From Neisseriaceae bacterium TC5R-5 (GTDB lineage: Bacteria > Pseudomonadota > Gammaproteobacteria > Burkholderiales > Chromobacteriaceae), in assembly GCA_020830965.2 (NCBI GenBank), contig JACCFC020000001.1, positions 3,500 through 67,499 on the forward strand: a stretch of DNA of 64,000 nucleotides, written 5' to 3'. Shown one piece after another: positions 8,322 to 17,099 of this stretch; within the stretch, counting starts at the first letter, position 1, and the number at the start of each line of letters is the position of its first letter. The notes under the pieces were generated by a model. It ran no database searches. It was not told the DNA's origin and was given only the letters and a program-made list of their open reading frames with translations. A program made the position numbers and the translations under genes.

Positions 8322-9143
8322 ATGAGCCTGATTCCCGAAATTAAACCGCAGCAATCGCTGGAGCTGCTTAAAGCACTGCATATCCTGACTCGTGATGGCA
8401 AGATCAACCAGGATACGCGTCGCAAACTGAAGCAGGTTTATCACCTTTATCAGTTTATTGAACCGCTGATGGCCGATGTGTTGGCCACCGAGGGTAAGTT
8501 AAGCCTCGCCGATCATGGGGCGGGTAAGTCCTATCTGGGTTTTATCTTGTATGACCTGTTTTTGAAGGAGCAGGCTGGGGCGCACATTTACGGCATTGAG
8601 ACTCGTGCCGAATTAGTGGAGCAGTCACAAGCGCTAGCCAGCAAGCTGGGTTTTGCACGCATGAGTTTTCTGAATTTGAGCGTTGAAGCCTCCATTCAGG
8701 ACCCGGCCTTGCCGGAGCAGGTGGACATTGTTACCGCTTTGCATGCTTGTAATACCGCTACAGATGATGCCATTCGCTTTGCTCTGGCCAAACAGGCACG
8801 TTATATCGTGCTGGTACCGTGCTGTCAGGCTGAGGTGGCGCAGCTATTGCGGCAGAAAAAAAATCAAACTTTAGGTCTGACAGCATTGTCAGAGTTGTGG
8901 CGCCACCCTATTCATACTCGTGAATTTGGTAGCCAACTGACCAATGTCTTGCGCTGCTTGCAATTGGAAGCTCAGGGTTACCAATTAACCGTAACGGAAC
9001 TGGTGGGTTGGGAGCACTCGATGAAGAATGAGCTGATCATCGCCAAGAAAACGAGCAAAGGTAAGGCCAGTGCGCGACTGCGGCAGGAGGCTATTTTGCA
9101 GCAGTTTAATCTGGAGGAGTTGCGAACACGGTTTGTGGATTGA
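8322..9143 (+). CDS. SAM-dependent methyltransferase, METTL25/RRNAD1-like
   Basis: A 273-aa class I methyltransferase. The SAM site is LADHGAGKSYLGF, followed by the acidic residue in YGIETRAELV and the motif VTALHACNTATDDAI. This pattern matches the Methyltransf_32 group that includes METTL25 and RRNAD1-like proteins; bacterial members are mostly uncharacterised, so the substrate is unknown. Start chosen at ATG 8322, which follows CGGAGG, rather than the earlier in-frame codon at 8253 that would lie inside the terminator hairpin. A bidirectional-looking terminator follows. Confidence 0.75.
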   Translation: MSLIPEIKPQQSLELLKALHILTRDGKINQDTRRKLKQVYHLYQFIEPLMADVLATEGKLSLADHGAGKSYLGFILYDLFLKEQAGAHIYGIETRAELVEQSQALASKLGFARMSFLNLSVEASIQDPALPEQVDIVTALHACNTATDDAIRFALAKQARYIVLVPCCQAEVAQLLRQKKNQTLGLTALSELWRHPIHTREFGSQLTNVLRCLQLEAQGYQLTVTELVGWEHSMKNELIIAKKTSKGKASARLRQEAILQQFNLEELRTRFVD

Positions 9144-9173
9144 TACTTTAAGCGATACGAATAAAAAATACGC

Positions 9174-9204
9174 AAAGCCCATTTTGATAATCAAAATGGG
9201 CTTT
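9174..9204 (+). terminator. Terminator after the METTL25-like gene
   Basis: AAAGCCCATTTTGA and TCAAAATGGGCTTT form a perfect 14-bp stem, flanked by A- and T-rich tracts so that it could work in both directions. The same AAAGCCCAT stem base recurs in the terminator after the adhesin gene at 13074. Confidence 0.85.
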
Positions 9205-9275
9205 CTTTGCTTTTAATGAAATTAAAATCAAAAAGAATAATCTTTTTGAAAATAATCATAACGTATGATATATTC

Positions 9276-9289
9276 ACTAAACGTTTAGT
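9276..9289. promoter_or_regulatory. Palindromic operator candidate upstream of the adhesin gene
   Basis: ACTAAACGTTTAGT is a perfect 14-bp palindrome in the 213-bp AT-rich region before the adhesin start. It resembles operators of small dimeric repressors such as TetR-type regulators. The nearest TetR gene (23985-24563) is far away and has no matching site at its own promoter. Confidence 0.35.
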
Positions 9290-9417
9290 TTTTATATTGA
9301 TTATCTGTGGTTTTTAGAAATCTGCTTTTCATAAAAAATTAGCCAAATGCACGCCAGGCTTGAGTGGCTCTGGTGATGATCTCGATTCGGATATCTATTT
9401 TTCATAAAGGTACTCCC

Positions 9418-12400
9418 ATGAACCATGACCTGGCGCCAGTGGCGCGCAGGCCACGCGCATTTGTTTTTGCTGCGTGGCTTACCATGATTTTTCAGTTTTT
9501 ATTCCCATTGAGTTTAAGTTTGATGCCGCTAATGGCTTCAGCAGCGTCAGTAGAGAGCATACTAGCAACCCCTAGCCCAGATTTTTTGAACCAAGAGTTG
9601 GCCAATGCCGCTAAAACGGCGGGGACGTTGTTGAGTAATGATGAGGTCAGTAAACAGGCCGAATCGATGCTGCGTAGCGCCACGGTAGGGGCGGCAGTAG
9701 GCAAGGCTAATAGCGAAGCACAGCAATGGCTGAATCAGTTTGGTACCGCACGTTTTCAGTTGAACCTGAATGATCGTTTTAATTTGGAAGGCAGTCAGTT
9801 TGATATGTTGCTGCCTTGGTCGGATAGCGAGCGCTGGCTGACATTCAGTCAGTTTGGTGCACGTCGTCTGGATGGCCGCACCACCGGTAATCTGGGTTTC
9901 GGCCAGCGTTATTTCACCCCGGAATGGATGCTGGGCTATAACCTGTTTGCTGATCGAGAGTTTACCAATCAGCATAATCGTCTGGGGCTTGGTAGTGAAT
10001 ACCGCCGTGATTATCTGAAGTTAGCCGCTAATGGTTATTTTGCCTTGAGCGACTGGAAAAACTCTAGCGATGTCGTGGGTTATGACGAAAAATCAGCCAA
10101 TGGTTTTGATATCCGTGCTGAAGCCTGGCTGCCCTCATTACCGCAATTGGGTGGCAAGCTGATGTATGAAAAATACTATGGCGACGAAGTGGGTTTGTTT
10201 GGCAAAGATAAGCGTCAAAAGGATCCTTCGGCCTATACGATTGGCTTGAGCTATACCCCGTTTCCTTTGCTGGTGTTGGGGGTGGATCGTAAAGCAGGGC
10301 AGGATAGCCTGAAGAGTACCCAAATCAAGTTGGAGGTGAATTATGCCTTAGGCGTGCCTTGGGCTAAGCAGGTGAACCCTGCTGCTGTGGCGGCCAAACG
10401 CAGCCTGGCGGGCGGGCGTTATGATCTGGTGGAGCGTAATAATCAGATCGTGCTGAAATACCGCAAGCAGGCGCAGGTTTTCCTCACCCTACCAGCCAAG
10501 GCGGAGGGTCTGGCCGGTCAGGTGCTGAATTTGGCAGGAACGGCAACCGCCAGTAATGGCGGGATTGCTCGCATTGAATGGCAGGCTCCGAGTTTGAGCG
10601 CCAGCGGTGGTCATCTGCCTTCGGGCAAGGATGGGGACTGGCAATTGACTTTGCCGCAATATACAGCCGGCGGTGCAGTAGCGAACACGCACTTGGTCAC
10701 CGCTGTAGCTTATGACAGTGCGAATAATGCCTCGCTGCCTGCTCAATTGCAGGTGGTCGTCACCGGTGCGGGGGTGAGTCTGGACGCTTCCAGTTTGCAA
10801 GCGTCGCTGACACGGATACCGGCTAACCCGCAAGGTGATGGCAGCGTATTGACGCTGACCTTGCATAACGAAGACAAACAGCCAGTGACTGGGCTTGCCG
10901 CACTATTAAATATTCAGGATGACGCAGCACCCGTGCAGGCTCAGGCAGCGGCTCCGGTGAGATGGCAGCATCGTCTGGCTGATGGCGGCTTCCAGGAAAG
11001 TTCACAACAGCCTGGTGTTTATATAGCCACCTTGAAAGCTGGCAATATTGCGCGCGACGTGACCGTGATTCCGACGCTGGAAGGCGTGGCTTTGTCCGGG
11101 CCTAATTTGCAGCAGGTGGTGACTATTTATGCTGATCCGGATTCGGCTCAACTAGGTGGTGGCGATGGCGGTGGCAGCGATAATGGCTTGACTTTGAGTA
11201 CTAATAAAGCACTGGCCAATGGTGAAGAGCAGATTGAAGTGACCGCTGCGGTGGTGGATGCCGGCGGCAATGCTCTAGAAGGGATTGAAGTGACTTTTGC
11301 CAGCAGCAGTGGTGATTTGGCTGATACACCAGCAGTCATGGCTAGCCGCAAGGGTAAAAGTGCGACCAGTACGCTTAAGGTGCGAACCAATAAAGAGGGT
11401 GTGGCTAAAGTATGGTTAAGCAATGCCGTGGCAGAAGAGGTCACGGTTACCGCGACGGTGGGCAAGAGCAGTGCAGATGCCGCCGCTACTTTTATTGCTG
11501 ATAGCAATACGGCTCAACTAGCCAATGATGCTAATGCACTGAAAGCAGATAAGCTGGAAGCTATTGCTGATGAGGAGGACAAGATCACCGTGACGGCAAC
11601 GGTGACGGATGCCAAGGGTAATAAGGTGGATGGTGTCGTGGTGAGCTTTGGCGCAAGTAACGGTGGCGTCCTGTCTAGTCGTACCGTCACAACGGCTGGA
11701 GGGGGGCTGGCTCAGGTCACTCTTGCTAACAAGAAGGCGGGTCCTAGCCGGGTCAGCGCTTCTGTCAATGGCAGTAGTAAAGACCTGGATTTAAAATTTA
11801 AGGCTGATGTAGCCACAGCTAAACTGATAGCGTTGACTAGAAGCAGTGGTAGCAAGGATGTGGTGGTGGCTGCTAGCGAAACCATCACGGCACAAGTGGT
11901 GGATGCTAATGATAATCCGGTACCTAATGTCGCCGTTAAGTTTGTAGCAAGCCATAGTGATACGGTGTCTGTTATTACACCGGATGTGGCTAATGGCGGC
12001 AACACCGATGATGACGGCATTGTTACGGCAACCGTGACGACAACTAAGATGGGGAGCATTCAGGCAACGGCCAGCATAAAAGCGCTTAACAGTGCTGCTG
12101 AGGATGTCGCAATCTCAGTACCATTTGTTGCTGATGTGGCGAGTGCAGTTATTGCTGCTACTGACTTTACCGTGGAAAGTGGTGCGCTTGCCGACAATGG
12201 GGATGTCAACTTGGTGACCGTGCTGGTGAAAGATAAGTATGGCAATCCGCTGAAAGGGGTGATGCCAGCGTATACCGCGTCTGATGTCGGTATTTCTTCA
12301 ATCAGCCCTTCAGATAAAGATGGTCAATCAACTGCGTATGCGAAGAGTAGCAAGGTTGGGGCCCTCTCTCTGAGCGTGAAAGCACCGGGACAAGCAAGTG

Positions 12401-13050
12401 CAGTATCTAAATCATTGAGCTTTGTTGGGGTGAGTGCCCTAGTGGCGGGGGGAAATACCTTTGCCGTGAATGCAGGCTTTCCCACAACTGCGTTTGCTGG
12501 AGCAAATTTCCAGCTTCAAGTTACCGGTGCTACTTTGCCTGACAGCAACTATAGCTGGAGCATTCAAGGTACTGGCGTGGCGGTTAGCGATGGTAAGGTT
12601 ACCTTTAATGCTCAGCCAGGCAGCGATGGACAGGTACTGGTGAAACTGACTCGTAAGAGCAGAGGTATTGGCAGTGCTTATACCGGCACGGTTTATACGA
12701 TGAATCTCAGCAAGTGGTTTGTTTATACTGATGGAGCTAAGAAGAACTGGGCTGATGCAACGAAGGCTTGTAGTGATCTTAGCGGAGTACTTCCACAGAG
12801 CTCAGATATAACACTTGGTCAGACTGTACGTGGTGTGGGGGCATTGTTTAGTGAATGGGGCAATCTAGCAACTGGCTATGGTTGGAATAACTCTGCCACA
12901 GGTGGCTATCAGGGCTATTATTGGACGGCTACGGCACCTACGATAGCAGATTATGGGCACGAGCATTGGCACATAGACAATGGCAATTCTCATTCAGATA
13001 ACGCTACAGTAGATGATAAGCTCATAAATTACACTTGTGTGCTTAAGTAA
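9418..13050 (+). CDS. Intimin/invasin-type inverse autotransporter adhesin
   Basis: An outer membrane adhesin of 1210 aa (type Ve secretion). A long signal peptide (about 1-43) precedes an inverse autotransporter beta-barrel at about 107-315 (FGTARFQLNLNDRF to LEVNYALGVPW). Roughly 571-1007 holds about four bacterial Ig-like (Big_1) repeats, each with the pattern ITVTATVTDAKGN followed by V-x-V-x-F. The last 110 residues look like an intimin/invasin C-type-lectin-like tip, with WADATKAC, GYYWTATA and a final Cys that could pair with the first. No LysM domain is seen. Start chosen at 9418, after AAAGG. The gene has its own promoter region and terminator and probably mediates attachment to a surface or host. 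Confidence 0.9.
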   Translation: MNHDLAPVARRPRAFVFAAWLTMIFQFLFPLSLSLMPLMASAASVESILATPSPDFLNQELANAAKTAGTLLSNDEVSKQAESMLRSATVGAAVGKANSEAQQWLNQFGTARFQLNLNDRFNLEGSQFDMLLPWSDSERWLTFSQFGARRLDGRTTGNLGFGQRYFTPEWMLGYNLFADREFTNQHNRLGLGSEYRRDYLKLAANGYFALSDWKNSSDVVGYDEKSANGFDIRAEAWLPSLPQLGGKLMYEKYYGDEVGLFGKDKRQKDPSAYTIGLSYTPFPLLVLGVDRKAGQDSLKSTQIKLEVNYALGVPWAKQVNPAAVAAKRSLAGGRYDLVERNNQIVLKYRKQAQVFLTLPAKAEGLAGQVLNLAGTATASNGGIARIEWQAPSLSASGGHLPSGKDGDWQLTLPQYTAGGAVANTHLVTAVAYDSANNASLPAQLQVVVTGAGVSLDASSLQASLTRIPANPQGDGSVLTLTLHNEDKQPVTGLAALLNIQDDAAPVQAQAAAPVRWQHRLADGGFQESSQQPGVYIATLKAGNIARDVTVIPTLEGVALSGPNLQQVVTIYADPDSAQLGGGDGGGSDNGLTLSTNKALANGEEQIEVTAAVVDAGGNALEGIEVTFASSSGDLADTPAVMASRKGKSATSTLKVRTNKEGVAKVWLSNAVAEEVTVTATVGKSSADAAATFIADSNTAQLANDANALKADKLEAIADEEDKITVTATVTDAKGNKVDGVVVSFGASNGGVLSSRTVTTAGGGLAQVTLANKKAGPSRVSASVNGSSKDLDLKFKADVATAKLIALTRSSGSKDVVVAASETITAQVVDANDNPVPNVAVKFVASHSDTVSVITPDVANGGNTDDDGIVTATVTTTKMGSIQATASIKALNSAAEDVAISVPFVADVASAVIAATDFTVESGALADNGDVNLVTVLVKDKYGNPLKGVMPAYTASDVGISSISPSDKDGQSTAYAKSSKVGALSLSVKAPGQASAVSKSLSFVGVSALVAGGNTFAVNAGFPTTAFAGANFQLQVTGATLPDSNYSWSIQGTGVAVSDGKVTFNAQPGSDGQVLVKLTRKSRGIGSAYTGTVYTMNLSKWFVYTDGAKKNWADATKACSDLSGVLPQSSDITLGQTVRGVGALFSEWGNLATGYGWNNSATGGYQGYYWTATAPTIADYGHEHWHIDNGNSHSDNATVDDKLINYTCVLK

Positions 13051-13073
13051 TTAGTTTGCTAATTTTAGTTTTT

Positions 13074-13110
13074 AAAGCCCATCTGTAAGCGCTTTACAGA
13101 TGGGCTTTTT
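13074..13110 (+). terminator. Terminator after the adhesin gene
   Basis: AAAGCCCATCTGTAA and TTACAGATGGGCTTT form a 15-bp stem with a 5-base loop, followed by TT. It is a strong intrinsic terminator 23 bp after the stop codon. Confidence 0.9.
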
Positions 13111-13211
13111 GTTTGGGTGGGCCGCTCTAGGTGGTTAGGGCAGATAATGATAGATTGCTTGTTAGCACCGGTCATGGTGCGATAATGCCAGTCATCGATG
13201 GCTAATACTAA

Positions 13212-13323
13212 CAGCCGCTCACAAAATCCCTGATCCAGCGTGGCGCCTCCTTGCCGTACTACAGGTGCTGTCTGCGTCGGCGCGCCTCGGCTCGGGGACT
13301 CTTCGGGGTTTTGTTAGCGGCTC
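13212..13323. mobile_element. MITE copy A, directly before tyrB
   Basis: A 112-bp element with inverted ends (left CAGCCGCTCACAAAATCCC, right reverse complement GAGCCGCTAACAAAACCCC). It is flanked by TAA on both sides (13209-13211 and 13324-13326), a plausible target duplication. The core contains CTCCTTGCCGTACTAC and CTGTCTGCGTCGGCGCGCC, shared with the other copies. It carries no transposase and ends only 3 bases before the ribosome binding site region of tyrB. Confidence 0.8.
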
Positions 13324-13338
13324 TAAAAGGAGAGGAAA

Positions 13339-14532
13339 TTGTTTCAACATCTGGAGCAGTATGCCGGTGACCCGATTCTGTCGCTGGTAGAGGTTTTTAA
13401 ACAGGATGAGCGGCGCGAGAAGGTGAATCTGAGCATCGGTCTGTATTATGACGAAGCCGGGCAGATTCCTCGTTTGCAGGCGGTACAACAGGCCGAGGCC
13501 AGACTGGCGGCTTTGCCCGCCACACCGTGCATCTACTTGCCGATGGAGGGCCTGGCAGCCTATCGCCAGCAGGTACAGCAGTTATTATTCGGCCGCGATC
13601 ATCCGGTTCTGCTCGCGCAGCGGGTGGCAACGGTGCAGACATTGGGCGGCTCCGGGGCGCTCAAGGTGGGCGCGGATTTGCTCAAGCGTTATTTTCCAGA
13701 TGTGCAAGTATGGGTAAGCGACCCAACTTGGGACAACCATGTCGCCATCTTCGAAGGGGCGGGTTTTTCGGTTAATCGTTACCCCTATTTTGATGCGCAG
13801 ACTGGCGGAGTGAACTTTGATGCCATGCTTGCTTGTCTGGAGAGCCTGCCAGCGCACAGCATCGTGCTACTGCATCCATGTTGCCATAATCCTACCGGTG
13901 CAGACCTGACGCCGGCACAGTGGGATCAAGTTGTCGCGGTACTCAAACGCCAACAACTGATTCCCTTTATGGATATGGCTTATCAGGGCTTTGGTATAGG
14001 TCTGGATGAGGATGCTTATGCGGTGCGCGCGTTGGCGACGGCTGGGGTGTCCGGTTTGGTGGCAAATTCGTTCTCTAAAATCTTCTCTTTGTATGGTGAG
14101 CGCTGCGGTGCGTTATCGGTACTGTGTGCTGACCAGGCAGAAGCGGACTTGGTGTTGGGGCAGTTGAAGGCGACGATACGTCGTATCTACTCCAGCCCGC
14201 CGACGACTGGGGCGCGGCTGATTGCAACAGTATTAGCTGATGGGGAGTTAAACGCGCTGTGGCAAAGTGAGCTGACTGCGATGCGTGAGCGTATTCAAGC
14301 TATGCGTACCGTGCTGGTACAGGTATTGCAACAGGCTTTACCGCAGCGTGATTGGGCTTATCTGCAACATCAGCGTGGCATGTTCAGCTATACCGGCTTG
14401 AGTGCCGAGCAAGTTGAGGCCTTGCGCGAGCGCTTTGCTGTTTATCTGGTCAGTAGTGGGCGTATGTGTGTAGCGGGCTTGAATCGGCAGAATGCACCCT
14501 ATGTAGCGCAAGCGTTTGCTGCTGTGCAATAA
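13339..14532 (+). CDS. tyrB: Aromatic amino acid aminotransferase TyrB
   Basis: A PLP-dependent transaminase that interconverts tyrosine or phenylalanine, and aspartate, with their keto acids. The protein has 397 aa, the same length as E. coli TyrB as I recall it, with very similar blocks such as [48 protein letters not shown] and GMFSYTGLS. The PLP lysine is Lys247 in [13 protein letters not shown]. Translation appears to start at TTG 13339 after AAAAGGAGAGG; there is no suitable ATG nearby. MITE copy A lies directly upstream, so the promoter must be inside or beyond it. Confidence 0.93.
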   Translation: MFQHLEQYAGDPILSLVEVFKQDERREKVNLSIGLYYDEAGQIPRLQAVQQAEARLAALPATPCIYLPMEGLAAYRQQVQQLLFGRDHPVLLAQRVATVQTLGGSGALKVGADLLKRYFPDVQVWVSDPTWDNHVAIFEGAGFSVNRYPYFDAQTGGVNFDAMLACLESLPAHSIVLLHPCCHNPTGADLTPAQWDQVVAVLKRQQLIPFMDMAYQGFGIGLDEDAYAVRALATAGVSGLVANSFSKIFSLYGERCGALSVLCADQAEADLVLGQLKATIRRIYSSPPTTGARLIATVLADGELNALWQSELTAMRERIQAMRTVLVQVLQQALPQRDWAYLQHQRGMFSYTGLSAEQVEALRERFAVYLVSSGRMCVAGLNRQNAPYVAQAFAAVQ

Positions 14533-14542
14533 GGCCGGGCTG

Positions 14543-15376
14543 TTAGCCTGCTTGGGACATGAAGTATTGTCTCAGCAAGCTAACAGCGGGTTTGTTTTGA
14601 TTTTCCGGTAGGTAACATAAGCCAATGCGGCGGTTTAGCCGCATATTAGCCAGCGGGCGGGTGATGACGCCAGCTACACCCTGACATAAACCTTGTGGTA
14701 GCAGCGCGATACCGATCCCGGCAGCTACCAGCACTAGAGCTTGTTGCAGATTGGCGGCGCGGGCTGCTAGGACGAGTTCTTTTGCAGCAGGCCCTAGAAT
14801 GCTGGCAAAACGTTGATGCGAGGGATGTTCTGGGCAGGCTACTAGGTCTTGCCCGCAGAGTTGTAGCGGCTTGATGGCTTGTTGATTTGCCAGCGCAGAG
14901 TGCGCCGGTAGTGCCAGTACATAGGCCTCTTCCCATAGTGGTAGGAATAACTCGTCCTCGCAACGTTGCGATTCTTCATCCAGCCGAATATCGCCAGCGC
15001 AAGTGCTCACTGTTTCCAGCAGCAGGCCATTGACGGCCTGATAGGCCTGACGCAAAAAATGGGCGACATCTGCTGGGCCAAGATCGGCTGCCAGTCCCAG
15101 TATTAACGGTGTACAGTCCTGTGGCTGATGCAATAGTTGGTGCAACTCTCCCATTTCATTGACCAGGCGACGGGCTGCCGGATAGAGCACGCGTGCGGCA
15201 TCAGTCAGCGCGGTGCCACGGGCCTGGCGCTGAAATAGCTGCACTTCGAGTTGTTGTTCCAATTGCTGAATCGTGGCGGAGAGGGCTGGCTGGCTCAGGT
15301 GCAGACGCTTGGCTGCCTGGGTGATATTGCCCTCTTCAAATACCGCAATAAAGGCCTTGAGTTGACGGATGTCCAT
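14543..15376 (-). CDS. LysR family transcriptional regulator
   Basis: A 277-aa regulator with an N-terminal winged helix-turn-helix (residues 1-60, ITQAAKRLHLSQPALSATIQQ) and a C-terminal periplasmic-binding-like effector domain. It is transcribed divergently from the short-chain dehydrogenase gene at 15500, which is therefore its most likely target along with its own promoter in the 123-bp gap. The stop codon lies 10 bp from that of convergent tyrB. The effector cannot be inferred. Confidence 0.9.
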   Translation of the reverse strand: MDIRQLKAFIAVFEEGNITQAAKRLHLSQPALSATIQQLEQQLEVQLFQRQARGTALTDAARVLYPAARRLVNEMGELHQLLHQPQDCTPLILGLAADLGPADVAHFLRQAYQAVNGLLLETVSTCAGDIRLDEESQRCEDELFLPLWEEAYVLALPAHSALANQQAIKPLQLCGQDLVACPEHPSHQRFASILGPAAKELVLAARAANLQQALVLVAAGIGIALLPQGLCQGVAGVITRPLANMRLNRRIGLCYLPENQNKPAVSLLRQYFMSQAG

Positions 15377-15499
15377 AAGATTAGCTGATAGCTTGAACAG
15401 GAATAAACGATTTTTAGCGCGTAATCAGCGCGAGTATAGTGCAGTTCTGCTGCTCAAGTATCGATATTTCTTATTGCTTATTGTATGAGGGAGTGATGT

Positions 15500-16222
15500 A
15501 TGTCCAAGCCTTTAATCATTATCACTGGTGCCAGTTCCGGTATCGGTGCCGCCACTGCGCAGTTGTTATCACAGCAGGGCCACCCGCTCTTGTTGCTGGC
15601 TCGTCGTCTGGAGCGTCTGCAGGCGTTAAATTTGCCTAATACACTGTGTCGTACGGTAGATGTCACTGACCGTGCACAGCTGGCTGCAGCGGTAGCCGAA
15701 GCAGAACAGCAGTTCGGCCCAGCGGATGCGCTGGTGAATAATGCCGGGGTAATGCTGCTGGGGCAGGTGGCGGAGCAGGACCCGGCAGAGTGGCAAGCGA
15801 TGTTCGATCTGAACGTAACCGGCTTGCTGAATGGTATTCAAGTGGTACTTGCCGGCATGATTGCCCGGCGGCGTGGCACCATTATCAATATCAGCTCGGT
15901 GGCTGGGCGTAAGACCTTTCCCAACCATGCCGTGTATTGCGGTACTAAGTTTGCGGTACATGCTATGTCGGAAAACCTGCGCGAAGAAGTTGCTGGTCAT
16001 GGGGTACGGGTGGTGACTATTGCACCGGGAGCGGTGGAGACCGAGTTGCTGTCGCATACCAGCAGTGCCCAGATCAAGGCGGGTTATGAACAGTGGAAAG
16101 AAAGTATTGGCGGCGCGCTGGCGGCCAGCGATGTGGCTGCGGCAGTCAGCTACGCTTATCAGCAACCGCAGAATGTCTGTATTCGTGAGATTGTGCTGGC
16201 TGCAACGGGTCAACAGCCTTAG
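15500..16222 (+). CDS. Short-chain dehydrogenase/reductase
   Basis: An NAD(P)-dependent oxidoreductase of the classical SDR family, 240 aa. The cofactor motif TGASSGIG is at 9-16, NNAG at 80-83, the catalytic Ser at 132-133, and the YxxxK pair is Tyr146/Lys150. Arg at the end of the second strand (LARR) suggests NADPH preference. It resembles YdfG-like enzymes acting on small hydroxy acids or alcohols, but the substrate is not determined. It is divergent from the LysR gene, which probably controls it. Confidence 0.9.
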   Translation: MSKPLIIITGASSGIGAATAQLLSQQGHPLLLLARRLERLQALNLPNTLCRTVDVTDRAQLAAAVAEAEQQFGPADALVNNAGVMLLGQVAEQDPAEWQAMFDLNVTGLLNGIQVVLAGMIARRRGTIINISSVAGRKTFPNHAVYCGTKFAVHAMSENLREEVAGHGVRVVTIAPGAVETELLSHTSSAQIKAGYEQWKESIGGALAASDVAAAVSYAYQQPQNVCIREIVLAATGQQP

Positions 16223-16272
16223 CACGTCATGATGGCTCCGCCTGCTTGCTACTTAAGTGTTATTCGCGGCTT

Positions 16273-17037
16273 TTAGTCGGCAATATGTAGTTGGGTACCG
16301 GCAGCCTGCATCTGTTCGATAATGGCGGCTGTCGGAGCCTGATCGGTAAACAGGGCGCTGATTTGGCTGAGGTGCCCCAGTTCTACTAGCGCTGGCCGGT
16401 CAAACTTGCTGTGATCTGCAGCCAGAAACACCTGGCGCGACTGCTGGATGATGGCTTCGGTAGTACGTACTTCGCGGTAGTCGTAATCGCGTAGAGTACC
16501 ATCCGCTTCAATGCTGGAAACACCGATGATGCCGTAGTCGACACGAAACTGGCGGATAAGCTGTACCGTGGCCTCACCAGTTAGGCCACGGTCGCGCGTT
16601 CGCATCACACCACCCAGTACCATCACCTCACAATCCTGATAGTCACACATAGTGTCGGCAACATGCAGATTATTGGTCATCACGCGCAGGCCCTGATGTT
16701 GATGCAGTGCCTTGGCTATTTCTTCAGTGGTGGTACCCAAATTAATAAAAAGAGAAGCATGGTTGGGGATATGCTGAGCGACACAGGCCGCAATGCGGCG
16801 TTTTTCCTCAATGCATAAAATCTGCCGTGCCTGATAGGCGACATTCTCTACACTGGAGAGCACGCTGGCACCGCCATGATAACGCTGTAGCAGTTGGTGC
16901 TCGGCCAAGAGTGCGATATCGCGACGTATAGTCTGACGGGTAACGGTGAAGTGGGCTGCCAGTTTTTCGACACTGATATAGCTATCGCGTTTGACTAAGG
17001 CAAGGAGAGCCTGTTGACGTTGGTTGAGGATGAGCAT
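16273..17037 (-). CDS. DeoR family transcriptional regulator
   Basis: A 254-aa repressor of the DeoR/GlpR type. The N-terminal HTH (about 5-57, VEKLAAHFTVTRQTIRRDIALL) is followed by a sugar-phosphate-sensing domain with the motifs LFINLGTTTEEIAKAL and VMTNNLHVA. Such regulators usually adjoin sugar or glycerol genes, but none is present here. It lies 62 bp after aroG on the same strand, so it could be cotranscribed with it, and its regulon is probably elsewhere. Confidence 0.88.
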   Translation of the reverse strand: MLILNQRQQALLALVKRDSYISVEKLAAHFTVTRQTIRRDIALLAEHQLLQRYHGGASVLSSVENVAYQARQILCIEEKRRIAACVAQHIPNHASLFINLGTTTEEIAKALHQHQGLRVMTNNLHVADTMCDYQDCEVMVLGGVMRTRDRGLTGEATVQLIRQFRVDYGIIGVSSIEADGTLRDYDYREVRTTEAIIQQSRQVFLAADHSKFDRPALVELGHLSQISALFTDQAPTAAIIEQMQAAGTQLHIAD

Positions 17038-17099
17038 GGCAAGAAAATGAACGCGACCTTTGCCTGACAGCGCTGGCCGCGTATTTGTTTTAATCTGAT

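Noticed and set aside
15626..16225. 199-codon minus-strand reading frame opposite the SDR gene
   Set aside because: The SDR gene has all catalytic motifs, and the antisense frame shows none.
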